Of a stretch of 64,000 nt of DNA, positions 1-11,650 are shown piece by piece. Source of the DNA: Dioscorea cayenensis subsp. rotundata (lineage: Eukaryota > Streptophyta > Magnoliopsida > Dioscoreales > Dioscoreaceae); NCBI RefSeq assembly GCF_009730915.1, contig NC_052490.1, positions 31,806,625-31,870,624 of the forward strand, read 5' to 3'. A program made the position numbers and the translations under genes. Each line of letters opens with the position of its first letter. Within the stretch, counting starts at the first letter, position 1. The notes under the pieces were generated by a model. The model did not search any database, was not told where the DNA came from, and saw nothing but the letters and a program-made list of their open reading frames with translations.

Positions 1-636
1 AAAAATTATTTTCCTTTTATATATATGGATGTAAATTTTTTACCTTGATCGAATTTTTATATATTACTCCCTTCGTTTTTTTTACCTATCAATTTTATCT
101 AATTCACACGGATTAAAAAAAGTTAGTTAAAATTAGTTGGTAACCTAAAATTTATAAAAATTATATTAATTTTTCAATATTATCTTTATTTAAAATATGT
201 TTTGAAAAATATATAGTTGAATAATTTATTGAAATTTATAGAAGTATATTAAATATAAAAAGTAAATTTGAAAAATCAAATTTAAAGTAGCATAAAATTT
301 CTAAATGTACAAGTACAAAAGAATAGAGAAAAGCTCTAAAACATGACAAGTAAAGAGGAATAAATAGAGTATATTTTTGCAAATTTTGTATAATGTAATT
401 ATTACAATTTAGTGAGAATTAAGTTTTCAAAAAGTGAATAAAAAATAGTCTAATTTTTGAAATATCAAACAGAAAACTACAAAAGAAAAAAAAAAAATAT
501 ATATATATATATAGTAAAATCTACCAAAAATAGATAGTGAAACATGCATGCTTGTTAACTAGTTATCCAACAAATATCTATTTATTTTTTTTAACACGTG
601 AGATCTCACATAGTGAGGATGTACACTCCTACCAGG
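1..636. other. AT-rich intergenic, nothing recognised
   Basis: Very AT-rich sequence with A and T runs and a short TA tract near 497-513. I see no coding potential, RNA gene or clear element. Confidence 0.6.
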
Positions 637-1490
637 TGTTAGGGCTCGAAGGCAAAGTTTGCATTATATGCTAAGTAAGAAGATAACGTGGCATAAGCAA
701 TGGTGACATGACGAATAAAGTGACTCAGCAAACAAAGTGACAAGGATGATGACATGGAAAAGACTCTTGATGATGTGACGAAAAAAGACATGAAGGCTAG
801 AAATTCAAGATAGAAGACATGGAAAAGATCTTGAAGATAATCTTTGGTGAGATGGTTTCGTAGTTTGGTCGGTGCGACCCTCGGGAGAAGGACTTGCTGA
901 GATGACATGAAGAAGGAAGCAATTGTAGGGAGGAGGAGCTCATGACGAGTTAATTGCTACGAAGCAAACTGAAAGAATTGGGAGGGCTGAAGGTGTCTTA
1001 AGTTCGGTTGCAACTAGGCTAAAACTCAGTCATGTTCAGCAAGGTGGGTCGTATTGCAAATTCGGTTGCAACTTTAGTTCATACATCTAACTTTGGAAGG
1101 TGTCTAAGTTAGCAAGCCACGAAGAATCTAAAAAAGGAAGTTTTGTTGGGACATATGGATGCCCATATAAAATACTCTCTTTGAATATTTAGAATGAGCC
1201 ACGAGCGAGAGACTGTGCAGTGTAGGATGAGGAGAGTGGATATCAAGCAATATTGAGAAGGTTTTCTTTGTCATTGTGTGAGTGAGAGAGTGTGCTGTAC
1301 TTTTCATACTATTTCCTTTCTTAGTGGATTGTTTTCTCCAAGCTCGGTCCCTAGATGCAGGCAAAGTTGTGCGAAATTGGGTAACCAATTTGTATGTCTC
1401 TTTTCTCTTATATGATTAATTGTGTGTGAGTTCATTACTTGTGAGGTTGAGAAAAAAAATTATCACACCATTACCCCTCTAGAACTAACA
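637..1490 (-). mobile_element. Solo-LTR-like fossil
   Basis: The segment is bounded by TGTTAG and CTAACA, the short inverted ends typical of LTRs. Read on the minus strand it resembles 2945-4376, so this is a dispersed family. The flanking five bases match only partly, suggesting an old insertion. No internal coding region accompanies it. Superfamily cannot be fixed from an LTR alone; Copia-like is a guess. Confidence 0.45.
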
Positions 1491-2944
1491 CCAAAAATTG
1501 ATAGTTTAGTCTATGTTCAAAACTAGAACTCAGGACAAAAACTTCCTACATTAATGTTTTTTTACAGTAGAGTTAATGTCACTGGGCTATAATTTTTTTT
1601 TTGGCAATAAATACCTTCTTTCAAATTTTGTTATTCCTTATATATATATTATTATTAAAAAAAACCTTTTCTTTTCCAAAATGCGATAAGTGCCGGCTAA
1701 GAACATTCATAGCCATAGAGCAAACTAAACAAACATATTTACCTTCACATTTTGGGAGGGATTCAATATCATATTCATTTTTAAGCAAACATTTTTGTGA
1801 AAAGACCAAATATCAATAAATCAAAAGATTGTTAGTGATTTTTTAGTCTCTCAATTCTCAAATCTATTATTATATTATCATTCAAGTTCAATGAAGAGTT
1901 AACCCAAAAATATATAGATCCAAACAACCAATTGCGTAGAGATAAATATATATATATTTTTTTAATCAAATATCTTTCTTTCTGATTTTTGTTCATTTTT
2001 TTATATTCTTATTCTCTTATTTGACATATATTTCACCGACATTATGCCATCATTATCGTTAAAAAATAAAAAATAAATTTAAGACGTAGACCCTGAGACA
2101 TTAGAAGCAATGCCATAACACTCATCTAGTCGTTATTTTAATTTTTTTAGAGTCTATTAAAAATAAACAAATCATTCAAGATTTTTTTTACATATATAAA
2201 ATTTATGATTAAAACACAATTATCAGACCAAATATATATATATTGTCAACAATGACTCGTCATGCTTCTATTTGTTGCAAGTGGTATTCATTCTTTCCAT
2301 TCATTTTAAAGTGAATAAACAAGAAGTATATTTCATGAAATATTACATTAGATTATGAAAGGTTTGCTTAAAATGGAAAAGTAGATCAAGGAAAATCTAG
2401 AAATCATAAATACTTATATACATATATAGCATTTATCAATCCTTTACAAATACCTGCAGTTTTGTTCAACATTTACAGACACAATCTAATAAGCTTCCTT
2501 CTTCTTCTTACCGTACACATCTTCTCCCTCCATTAATCTCTATAGTTAGATTATGGGTTTTTTTTTAATAAAGAAAATGTAGACAAGTAAAAGATATATA
2601 CAAATGAATCTTAACACATGAACATTTTATACAGGAGACCCAATACCAATAGATTAAAAAATTGTTAGTTAAATTATAATTCTTGTTAATTTTTTTTTTT
2701 ATTTATTGAGAAAAAAAGGTTTAATTGTTTGTTTTACTTTACAAATTAAATTTAGAAATATATTACTTGTGCGACTTGATATTTATTTTGGACGAATTTA
2801 TTTTTTTTATAAATATATGATATTACTTTTAATTATCAAAAGTTACTTCGTGGATTGATTATGGCTGATTTGTTTTCCAAATCACTCAATAATTTTTTTT
2901 TCCGTTTTATTTATGATATATTCATGGTTCCGGTGGAGGTGTGA
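1491..2944. other. AT-rich intergenic, nothing recognised
   Basis: AT-rich, with TA tracts near 1948-1960 and 2232-2243. Short open frames at 1601-1819 and on the opposite strand have low-complexity content and no recognisable motif. I see no gene. Confidence 0.6.
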
Positions 2945-4376
2945 TGTGCTAAATTCACTCAAAAACTCACTCAAGGATTAAACACACACAATCAAAACAT
3001 GAGAAAGGAGATAAGCAAATTGGTAACCCAGTTTGGCACAACCTTGTCTACATCCGGGGGGCCAGGCCCGGACAAACAATCCACTAAAAGAGGTATAGGA
3101 ACAAGGAGTACAATACTCAATCACTCTCACAATACAAAGAATATCCTCTCTAGATTGCCCGACGGCCACACACTCAACTCTCAACAAAGAGTCTCTCACT
3201 GGTTGGCTCACCCTAAATATTCGAGCTGGATCTCTTATATAGACGCACTGACGTCTAATACAGTTACATCTTTTAGAATTCTCCGCGGTTTCCTAACTTG
3301 GACACCTTCCAAAGTTAGATGTTGCAACACCTAGTTGCAACATGACCCACCTTACTGAACATAACTGAGTTCTAGCCAGTTATACCCGAATCTGCGACCT
3401 TCAACCTTCCCGGTTCCTTCTGTCCGTCTCATAGCAGTTGACTCGACCCGAGCTCCTCTTGCTTGCAGCTGCTTTCTTCCTCGCGTCACTTCAGTAGGTC
3501 TCCCTCTCCCGAGGGACGTGCCCACCAAGGCACATGCGACCATCTCACCAAAGATAGCCACAGAAGATCTTCCGATCTTCTTTCCAAACTTGGCCCAAGT
3601 TTGGTCTTCCCAAATGATCTTCATTTGACTCATGGAAATATTGTTACTAAACTTGATCCCATTTTCATCCAAGTTTAGTCTTCAATATCTTCAAGCATGA
3701 TCTTCAATCATCTATGCTTGGATCTCCAAATTTTCAATCGTATCTCATGCAATATTCAAACAATCTCCTCACATGATAAGTCTCTATGAATAGTTCCGCC
3801 CATAGATAGCTCTTGGATCTTTCTTCAATTAGTAATCCTAAATATGGTCTTGATAATTTTCTTGGCTTGTCCTTATATTATTTAGTTTGTGTTTTCAAAT
3901 ATATTCCCACCAAACTAAATCTTTGTGTCTTCTAATAGCTTCATGCAAACTTCATAATCTTGAATTCTTGCCAATAATAGAATATTCCTCTCTCTTCAAA
4001 TAGATCTTTCTACAAATGAGCTCTATCAAAGATATGAATTGTCATCCCAGATCTTATCAAGGATAGACAATCATACCTGAAATAAAAACTTACCTTTCTT
4101 GAAGAGATCCTATAGTCTTGATGCACTTTCCAAAAATAATTAATCATCACATAATTGTATTGAGAGAAATATTTACTAAATAAAATCTTCAACCTTGATC
4201 TTCATAACATCTCCACCTAGATCTTCATAAAATCTCCACCTTGATCTTTATCACATGTTATGACATCATCCTTTGCCACATCATCATCCTAGTCACCTCT
4301 TCTTTGATTAGTTATCTCTAGCCACGTCACTATATGACTTGTCATATCATGTCAATCCACGTCATCAGACTTAACA
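2945..4376 (+). mobile_element. LTR-like fossil, second copy, opposite orientation
   Basis: Homologous to the element at 637-1490 but in the opposite orientation and longer. The shared part starts near 3015, and the resemblance continues to the CCACGTCA-containing end near 4360. Boundaries are approximate: TGTGCTAA at the left, TTAACA at the right. The two short open frames inside are by-products of the repeat. It looks like an old solo LTR or fragment without an internal region. Confidence 0.4.
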
Positions 4377-4699
4377 TATGTATATATATTCAATTAAAAA
4401 ATCAAAAATCATGTTCATGGCCTTTAAAAATAAAAAAAATTGTCACCGATCAAAAGATTTCTTGTTTTTAAAACAACGCCTTTAACTTCTAATTCTTTCT
4501 TGTTGGTTTTGCAACACATCCTCTTGGCCTATTAGCATTGACTTTCTTACATGTGATGTTTGTTTTAGGGAGAACTCAAGATTGAATGCTGAAGTTCATA
4601 CAAAGTGAGAGTACATCTTTAACTTTCCTTAAATAGGTAGCGCTTGTCACTTGTTTGTTAAAAAAAAAAAAGTTCCTCCAATTATTTGTTTATATTGAG

Positions 4700-4785
4700 G
4701 GTTGAAAGCTTCTTTTACTCCGGAGAGGAACCAAAAAAAGTAATAACCTCTTTTTAGTAATTTGTAAAGGAAGCTTCAATCACTC
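4700..4785 (+). ncRNA. Candidate foldback A, miR159/319-like cluster
   Basis: The 5' arm starting at 4701 (GTTGAAAGCTTCTTTTAC) pairs with the 3' arm around 4764-4780 (GTAAAGGAAGCTTCAAT), leaving a loop of about 45 nt. The order resembles plant MIR159/319 precursors, in which the mature RNA is on the 3' arm. This copy is the more diverged of the two, and whether it is processed is unknown. Confidence 0.35.
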
Positions 4786-5205
4786 ATTTATCTATTAAGA
4801 ATGGGAGTGGTCATATAAATTTTAGTAATTTGTGAGTTACCTTAATCACCGAGTTAAATATTTTAAAAAATTCCTAAATGATAACTCGTCTAATATTTCT
4901 TACCCATTTTTAGATATCCCAAAAAATTATGGTTATTTTAGACATTCTTTGATATGCGTAAATACATTTTCAATAGATTTCTATATTAAGAGATCATAGT
5001 TTTTTTGGACTCCATAGATGAACAAAAACGGATAGTGATATATATATATATATATATATTCTTATGTGGAGTGAAGGTAGCTTTGACCTTTCTTTATCTC
5101 CATCTTCTTTACACATGTGCATGTCTCTGTCTTTCCCTAAATAGTGGTTGACTCTTGTCCCTGCTTGTAGAAAAAGAAGGTTATTTCAATGATTTGTTTA
5201 GATCG

Positions 5206-5276
5206 AGGGTTGAAAGCTTTTTACTTCAAAAATCAGAAAAACAATTATCCTCTGGAGTGAAAGAAGCTTCAATGAC
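5206..5276 (+). ncRNA. Candidate foldback B, miR159/319-like cluster
   Basis: This is the counterpart of foldback A in the second tandem unit. The 5' arm is near 5209-5228 (GTTGAAAGCTTTTTACTT). The 3' arm is near 5253-5273 (TGGAGTGAAAGAAGCTTCAA). By eye the 3' arm matches plant miR159 (TTTGGATTGAAGGGAGCTCT and a final A) at about 15 of 21 positions. It is a candidate small-RNA precursor or a decayed one. Confidence 0.4.
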
Positions 5277-5536
5277 TCTTTTATCTATAAATCATGGCGG
5301 ATAATATAAATATCTAGTAGTTTTTGACTTACCTCAATCCTCGAGTTAAATATTTAAAAAAAAAAACTTAAATGGTAGTTTGTCTAATATTTCTTTCCCA
5401 TTATTAGATATCTCAAAAGATTATGGGTAGTTTAGACATTACTTGGCATGCGTAAACATATTTTTAATATAGTTTTATATTAAGAGATCATAGGGTTTTT
5501 TTTTTGGCTTATAACTCTAGAGAAGAACCAAAACAG

Positions 5537-5598
<62 letters not shown>

Positions 5599-5640
5599 TT
5601 ATGTGAAGTGAGAGTAGCTGTAACCTCGCTTTATCTCCAA

Positions 5641-7460
5641 ATAATTAGAGATATAATATTACTACTAGTAAATAATTACTCATCTAGATATCTCATGGTC
5701 AAATTCAAATCATCTCAAATGATTGTTTTGCTATTATATTTTTCTTTCAAATATTGTGGTTTGTTGATATTGATTGCATGTAGCATATAAGAATATCCGA
5801 AGAAAAAAAAAATGATGCTCAATTTTCTTGTCTCTATTATGTGAAAATCATTTCACTCGTTATTTTATTTTTTTCTCAACGGAGGCAGAATATGAATCTA
5901 GTAAATAGTTTGTTGGATATTTATGGTAAAAATGTAAATAATTTTTTATCTCCAATATTATTAGTTTTATAGTTATGTTATATATATATATATATATATA
6001 TATTCTCTTTATAGTTCAACATTTCATAGAATGATTGAATAACGAAAAGTTCATTGATTATTCATAAACTAAGATTGAAATGTTTTTGTGAGTGATAGTC
6101 TTTAATCTATTTCATTTTTTTTTCCCACTATATAGATGTCAAAGAAATATTATTGATTATGGTTAAACATCGCTAGCATGACTAAATAACTTAATGTCAA
6201 TGGCTTGTTCTTATTGACAAGTTAGAATTTATTTTTAATCCAATCAGAGAGACAATAATCATTTTTTTTTCTCTATGGTTTGAAGGAAGCTCTATAAAGA
6301 TTTTTTTTTTCAAAACATTGTAAATAACAAATGAATATTGATAAATAATGCATTATTTTAACTTTATTTTTTCTTGTCATTGATAGAAATCTTAGAATTT
6401 GTTAGATTATTTAGAAAACAAATGACTATTTTTTTTCTTCTCTTCTACGAAGTGAATCTAGCTCCAATTATTTATTATCGTCTAACACATAAATTTCTCT
6501 TCAAATTTTGAGCATTGAGAAAAAAAACATTATAAATAAATAAATTGATAACTATGACAAAATATTAACTTGGTGTTACTCTTAAAGAAAATGACATGCA
6601 TGCCATTAATTATAAGAGAAAAATTAAGTCACATGATCCGGAAATTAAGACAAACAAAATAAAATAAAGATAAAATTATAAAAGCATTTGTGCAATTATA
6701 CACTGTTTATTCTAATTATCTAGCAATCCTTGTAAAATTTACTTGCAAGCCCTTATTTGGTGGGTGCGTTCCAAGATGCCCCTAAAAATTAGTTCTCAAA
6801 CCACACATTTGGCTTGCCATTGGCTCTCCAATCTCTTTACTTCTTTCTCTCCACTTTTAGATGCCATTATTTATATTATATATATATAATTAAATGTATA
6901 TATATACATATACCATTTCATTATCATGCTTGAACCTTCCATGATTATTTTTCTTAATAATATTCTATGCTATGAAAGAGGATGAATTTTATGCTCTAAT
7001 AATCCAGTCTTAGTGGGTATTGTCTGCCACCTTTTAATTATTAACTAATTAAATTTGAGTTAAGTTTTTGCCAACAAATGGTACAGAGAAGGATATTTGA
7101 TAGTTTTTCTTGTTGTTTATTTATTTAATTTTATATATTTTTTTTTTATTTAATAGAATTGTGGTTATCAATCTTGGTGTTTATTTTAAAGGAAAAAAGG
7201 AGCATCAATTTCTCCTTAATAACAGTGCAAATATAAAGGAAAACATTCTTTTGACTCTAAAAAGAAGACCCCAAAATGGTAACTCCAACTAAGAGCACAC
7301 CTCATGAAAATTTTTCTAGATTGTGCCTTCTCTTTTTAAGAAGTTTGCTCTTTAAATAGTACCCATCTCCCCCCATATAATATGCCTTTCCTTGATTTAT
7401 AATAATAATAATTATAAATAAATAAATAAAATAAAAGGAAACACAAAATCACAATCTTCC
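5641..7460. other. AT-rich region with scattered miR159/319-like motifs
   Basis: No protein gene is visible. After T-rich runs the region repeats a degenerate motif of the form GAAGTGAATCTAGCTCC, at 6274-6294 and about 6447-6466. The sequence after each motif is weakly repeated (for example AAAACATTGTAAATAA and AAAACATTATAAATAA), so this looks like a decayed continuation of the tandem array. TA tracts occur near 5978-6002. Confidence 0.5.
6274..6294 (+). other. 21-mer closely matching miR159
   Basis: The 21 bases contain GGTTTGAAGGAAGCTCTA. They differ from the canonical plant miR159 sequence, as I recall it, at about 3 of 21 positions. I could not find a convincing complementary arm within about 150 bases upstream, so this may be a decayed copy rather than an active precursor. 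Confidence 0.4.
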
Positions 7461-7467
7461 CATTGCT

Positions 7468-7475
7468 TATATAAG
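7468..7475 (+). promoter_or_regulatory. TATA box upstream of hairpin candidate
   Basis: TATATAAG is followed by GGGG and a pyrimidine-rich leader. It lies about 170 bases upstream of the hairpin at 7637-7724, a plausible distance for a Pol II primary microRNA transcript. No protein-coding frame follows, so a noncoding transcript is the natural reading. Confidence 0.4.
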
Positions 7476-7636
7476 GGGACTAATAAGTGACTCAAAACCT
7501 CACAACCATTCTTCTATTAAGGTTTGAGAAGCTTCTTCTCCTTCTCCTTCTCCTTCTTCTTCTTCTTATAAGTATTATTATTATCATATATTGCTTGATT
7601 AATGGGTAAATGAAAGAGTATTGAGGTAAATGACTA

Positions 7637-7724
7637 AATTGGGTCTCCCCTTACTCCACATGAGAATTAAAGAGAAGAGATTTTGTTCTTTTTTTTCTTG
7701 TATGGAGTGAGGGGAGCTCCAATT
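7637..7724 (+). ncRNA. Candidate microRNA precursor, miR319/159-like
   Basis: Arms at 7637-7664 and 7697-7724 pair over 28 positions: 22 Watson-Crick pairs, 4 G:U pairs and 2 mismatches by hand count, with a 32-base loop. The 3' arm segment ATGGAGTGAGGGGAGCTCCA matches Arabidopsis miR319 (TTGGACTGAAGGGAGCTCCC) at about 16 of 20 positions. The 5' arm contains GGTCTCCCCTTACTCCA, like a miR319 star strand. The foldback is shorter than typical MIR159/319 precursors (near 200 nt). It could be a divergent family member, a young microRNA, or only an inverted repeat. Confidence 0.5.
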
Positions 7725-7740
7725 ATTCTCTCTCTCTCTC

Positions 7741-9220
7741 TCTCGTTAAAAATTATTTATATTTATCTATGTATCTTTCATTTGTATGAACATATGTTGC
7801 TATATATATATATTACATGCATGCATGTGGCAATCTTCAATTAAGCATGTTTTAATATTGAAGGCTTGTGAGCAGAAAGTGCATCTTTATCTTTCTTTGT
7901 AATGTCAATTGCTACTTAATTTATTTTATTTTTCAGGTTTCAACTCATGGAAATGGAAGTATTCTTCATCGATATATATATATATATATAGGGGAATTAA
8001 TATTATAATTGGATTTTCATGATGGAAATGTGGAGTAAATTGGATGACAGTGATCAGTGAAGAGGATGAGGAGATGAAGAAATTAGAAGAGAACGAGTTT
8101 CTAATGTCCATTTTTATTATTTTTTTTTTTTGAAGAAATAATGTCCATTTTTATGATAATATGTTTGTATTAATTACCAAAAATTTATTGCGAGGAAAGA
8201 AAATGATTCTGGCTCAAACATGTGAATCAGGAGAAAGACGTGCATGTAATATAAAAAGTTGGAATAGACTTCGGAAGTATCTATATCATATTTATTTTAT
8301 TTTATTTTATTTTTGATAAATACAACAAGTGTTATTAGAGACATGCTCACTGGTTGAGAATGAAGCATTTATATTATACGTGTCATGAGTTAGTATATTT
8401 CTTATGTAATATATATATTTTTATTAATTAATTTATAATTTATTTTTTCATTTATTCAGTCATTACTATTTATTGTTTAGTATATAAATCATTATAATCA
8501 AACCAAATAAAGCACGCAAGTTCTTTTAAGTGAATAAGTAATATAAATTAAGATTTATTAAAATAATAATTTTATTAAGTAATTAATTGATTTGGAACTA
8601 TTAATAATTTTAATTAATATATTATATTGTATATGCCAGTTTATTTAAACCACCGCGTTACAAACAAACAAATCACACAATGAGTTAAAAATAAATAAAT
8701 AAATAAATAACCTAAATGGAATTGTTTGGCAAGTTTAGCATCTTTGGATGATGATATGACTCCAAATCAGAAAACACCAACTATTCTTTATGCCCAAAAT
8801 TGCAATTAAACAATTAAGGGCATATTTAGGTATAAAATATTTTTTATACAGTAAAAATTTGTGCAGAAAGTGGCAATGATTAATTACTATGGAAATTTTT
8901 ATAAATTTTAATTCTACCAAATGAGTGATTGGTTTACAATGTAAAATATTTACTACATAAATAATTATAACAATAAAAATCAGTTATTATATATATATAT
9001 ATATATAATAAATTACTTTTTTAGAAATGTATTTTTATAGAATTTTTTAAAAAGCTATTGTGGAAGACACATTTGTGAGATAAACTTCGAAATTTCTTTT
9101 ATATTCTATTTTTAAGATACATTTAAAAGATAGTTTTAAAAAATATCAAATATTTTTTAAATATTTTTTATAATAAAATAATGATAAGCATTGAATGCCA
9201 CGCATGAGAGAGAATGAACT

Positions 9221-9275
<55 letters not shown>

Positions 9276-10721
9276 AAAAACAATATTTATTGATAATTAA
9301 TATATATATAAATATATATACACACATTTCATGTAATATTTCTGCGTTCCATATTAATTATTACTAATGAAAAAAAGTTTAAACACCTTCTAATAAAATT
9401 TTCCTACAAAATACAAAATTCTAGAATTCTTATGCAATTCTAGTACTATAAAGACTATGTTACCTATAGAATAATCTAAATTTGTGCTTATCCTTTCTTG
9501 ATTGTGTAGACATCTTATTTGGAGAAAAAAATTAATCAAAGATCAAACATGCAAACTTCACATTAAGCCATTGGGATTTGTCACTTTAATTTATAGAGCC
9601 AATATCTAATGGTTTTAGTAGCAGTATGATTGCATCATGGCCAATATAGATTAGTCCACATCCTTTATGAGATCACTGCATTCCTATGCTACTTTGGTTT
9701 GCTTATTTTAATTTGATTTGATAAAGTTATCAATGCCACTGGTTTCCTTTATATATACATATGTATACATAAAGCGCTTGTTATTTATGACCGTCACTGG
9801 ATTAAAACTATAGATATATTTACACAATAATTATTATATTAAAATTAAATTATTGTGCAGATTTTTTTTATACTAAGAAAAAAATTAATTTTAATAAAAG
9901 AGAACTGTATCAATATCAATCATTAAATAATTGATAATTTAATTGTTGTTATAGAAATATCACTCGATTTAAATGGTGAATAACTATATATATATATATA
10001 TATATGAATTAGTGGAAATTTGGATTGCTTTATATGGGTGGAATATGTGTAAGAGCAACATCAAACTAAAGCAAGGGCATTGCAATAATTTTCTTTGTTC
10101 TTAGTTGAGAATAAGACCAAGTTCATCGAAGCCCCTTCCTCTTTCTCATTGGTTGATGTATGCTTGTTTGATTATTAAATTTGATGATTTTTTTTTCATA
10201 ACACAATATTAAATGTAGAACATAACTATATGGATTGACCATGACCAAATAATTTTATTGCATAGATATCCATTTTGTTCACAACAATATGGAATATATG
10301 GGTATGAGACATGATTTCATCTTTAAACCATGCAATTTTGTTATTTGTATATGATTACCTCATAAATTATTAAATGTTTTTTATTGATGTTTAAATTAAA
10401 GTAAAAATTAATTAATTTTATTTTCTTGTTAGTAAAATGTTAGGAGCCAATAAACATATCGTGACTTTGGAGATGTGTTAATATTGGCATTGTTGAAGAG
10501 CAATTTTATATAAATAAAAAAAACCCCAAAAACTTATTAGAAAAACTTTCTTTTGGAAACACCTCCACTAACTTGTTTGACGAAATATTTTTAACTTTTC
10601 ATTTAATATGTTTTTTATTAAAAAACCATTTAGTATGGAAAAAAAAAACACAATGTTAATTTTTTTTACATATTTGATTTATCAATTTTTTAAAAAGCCA
10701 CATACTGTAAATCAATCATAT
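7741..10721. other. AT-rich intergenic with TA microsatellites
   Basis: No gene recognised. There are several TA tracts and low-complexity A/T runs. A GCAGAAAGTGCATCTTTATC stretch near 7873 may be a last decayed member of the miR159/319-like motif family. Short open frames at 7926-8111 and 8735-8920 on the minus strand are AT-driven and show no motif. Confidence 0.5.
9226..9273. repeat. TA dinucleotide microsatellite
   Basis: About 48 bases of alternating TA. Similar long tracts lie at 5540-5596, 43977-44020 and 53249-53298. Confidence 0.9.
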
Positions 10722-11263
10722 TGTTGGGTCCAACCCATTTGTTGGGTTGGCCATGGCTTTAAAAAAAAAAAACAGAAGCTATGTTGACTTGTGGAGGAGG
10801 GGTTAAAGGGAATTTTACAATGGTAAAAGCTCTCATCTTTAATGAGAATGAAGGGGTGACTATTCACGGTTTTTGGGGAAAAAGAAGAGAAAAGAGAAAA
10901 GGCTTGGAGAAGACAAGATTGGAAGGCTTCATCGCCGGATCTCTCCTAATCCTTTTTTAGTTTGATCATTCAACTCTCATTCCTTAAGGTCCTTTTGTGA
11001 ACCATCTTAGTGTATGGATGATGTATGAGTGTTGAATCTCTTTTCTTGTGAAATTCATGTTATTTGCATGTATTCTTCTAGTGAGCTAGAGAGAACTTGG
11101 TGTTATCTCATAAGTCAACATAGTGAAAACATGTTTAAGAGGCTCTAAGGAGTCCCGTGGTTTTTCCTCGATTTGTAGGGTTATCCGCAAAGAACTACGG
11201 CAGAGCCGTTTATGAATGTCTACGTGCTTGTGTTGTTGTATGTGTGTTCATCTCATTCTAACA
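10722..11263 (+). mobile_element. LTR-like fossil
   Basis: Begins TGTTGGGTCC and ends TAACA, about 540 bases, with a composition unlike the AT-rich flanks. A G-rich tract (CCGGGGGGTGAGGGG) follows directly. No coding part of a retroelement is next to it and no clear target duplication is visible, so a solo or partial LTR is the best reading. Confidence 0.35.
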
Positions 11264-11299
11264 TTAATTGCCGGGGGGTGAGGGGGGTGGTTTGATAGC

Positions 11300-11650
11300 A
11301 TTTTATGAGTTGTTTTGAATCCTTGGGAGAAGCATTGAAGCCTCAAGGAAGCTAGTCAAGGTGTTCTGCATCTTATGCGGGCTGCATACGGGCCTCACGA
11401 AATCGCCAATGAGTTTCATGGGGTGTTTGCAGGCGCATGAACCCCGTATGTAAATAGTGTTTTTACTACAGTAACAGTGCGGCAATACTGATGCTACAGT
11501 AATCTCGCAGACAGAAAGGCTTACGGGATAGCTTGCGCCAGCATAGATTCGCCAGTGAGGTTCACGGGCAAATGTGCGGCCGCATACCGATCGCATGTGA
11601 ACAGTAATAGTGCCACAGTAATTCCGCGTTTTTCACTATTGCATTTCAGG
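11300..11650. other. GC-rich island with repeated ACAGTAA motifs
   Basis: A sharply GC-richer stretch contains ACAGTAA-type motifs four times (near 11466, 11495, 11590, 11604), alternating with CCGCATACG-like words. Internally repeated GC-rich sequence of this kind is common in plant LTRs, so it may be a fossil LTR piece. The open frame on the minus strand (11303-11596) has no recognisable protein content. Confidence 0.35.

Larger units (their letters stand above)
4570..5640 (+). repeat. Tandem duplication, about 540 bp unit, with foldbacks
   Basis: Two diverged copies lie head to tail. The first runs from about 4,590 to 5,060 and the second from about 5,060 to 5,600, followed by the start of a third. 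Shared landmarks in order are a GAGTGA-type motif followed by a CTTTCC-type stretch, AGGGTTGAAAGCTT, AAGCTTCAAT, GAGTTAAATATTT, TCTAATATTTCTT, TATTAAGAGATCATAG, and a TA microsatellite ending in ATTCTTATGTG. Each unit contains an AAGCTTC-centred foldback, listed separately. No protein is encoded. Confidence 0.75.

Noticed and set aside
2999-3334. Open frame in the LTR-like repeat at 3.0-3.3 kb
   Set aside because: Part of a dispersed noncoding repeat; its similarity to 1128-1388 is repeat homology, not a conserved protein.
5540-5596. TA tract as a possible replication origin or matrix attachment site
   Set aside because: Plain dinucleotide repeats occur all over the window; nothing else supports a special role.
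11303-11596. 97-codon open frame on the minus strand
   Set aside because: Lies in a GC-rich repeat fragment; no motif is recognisable.
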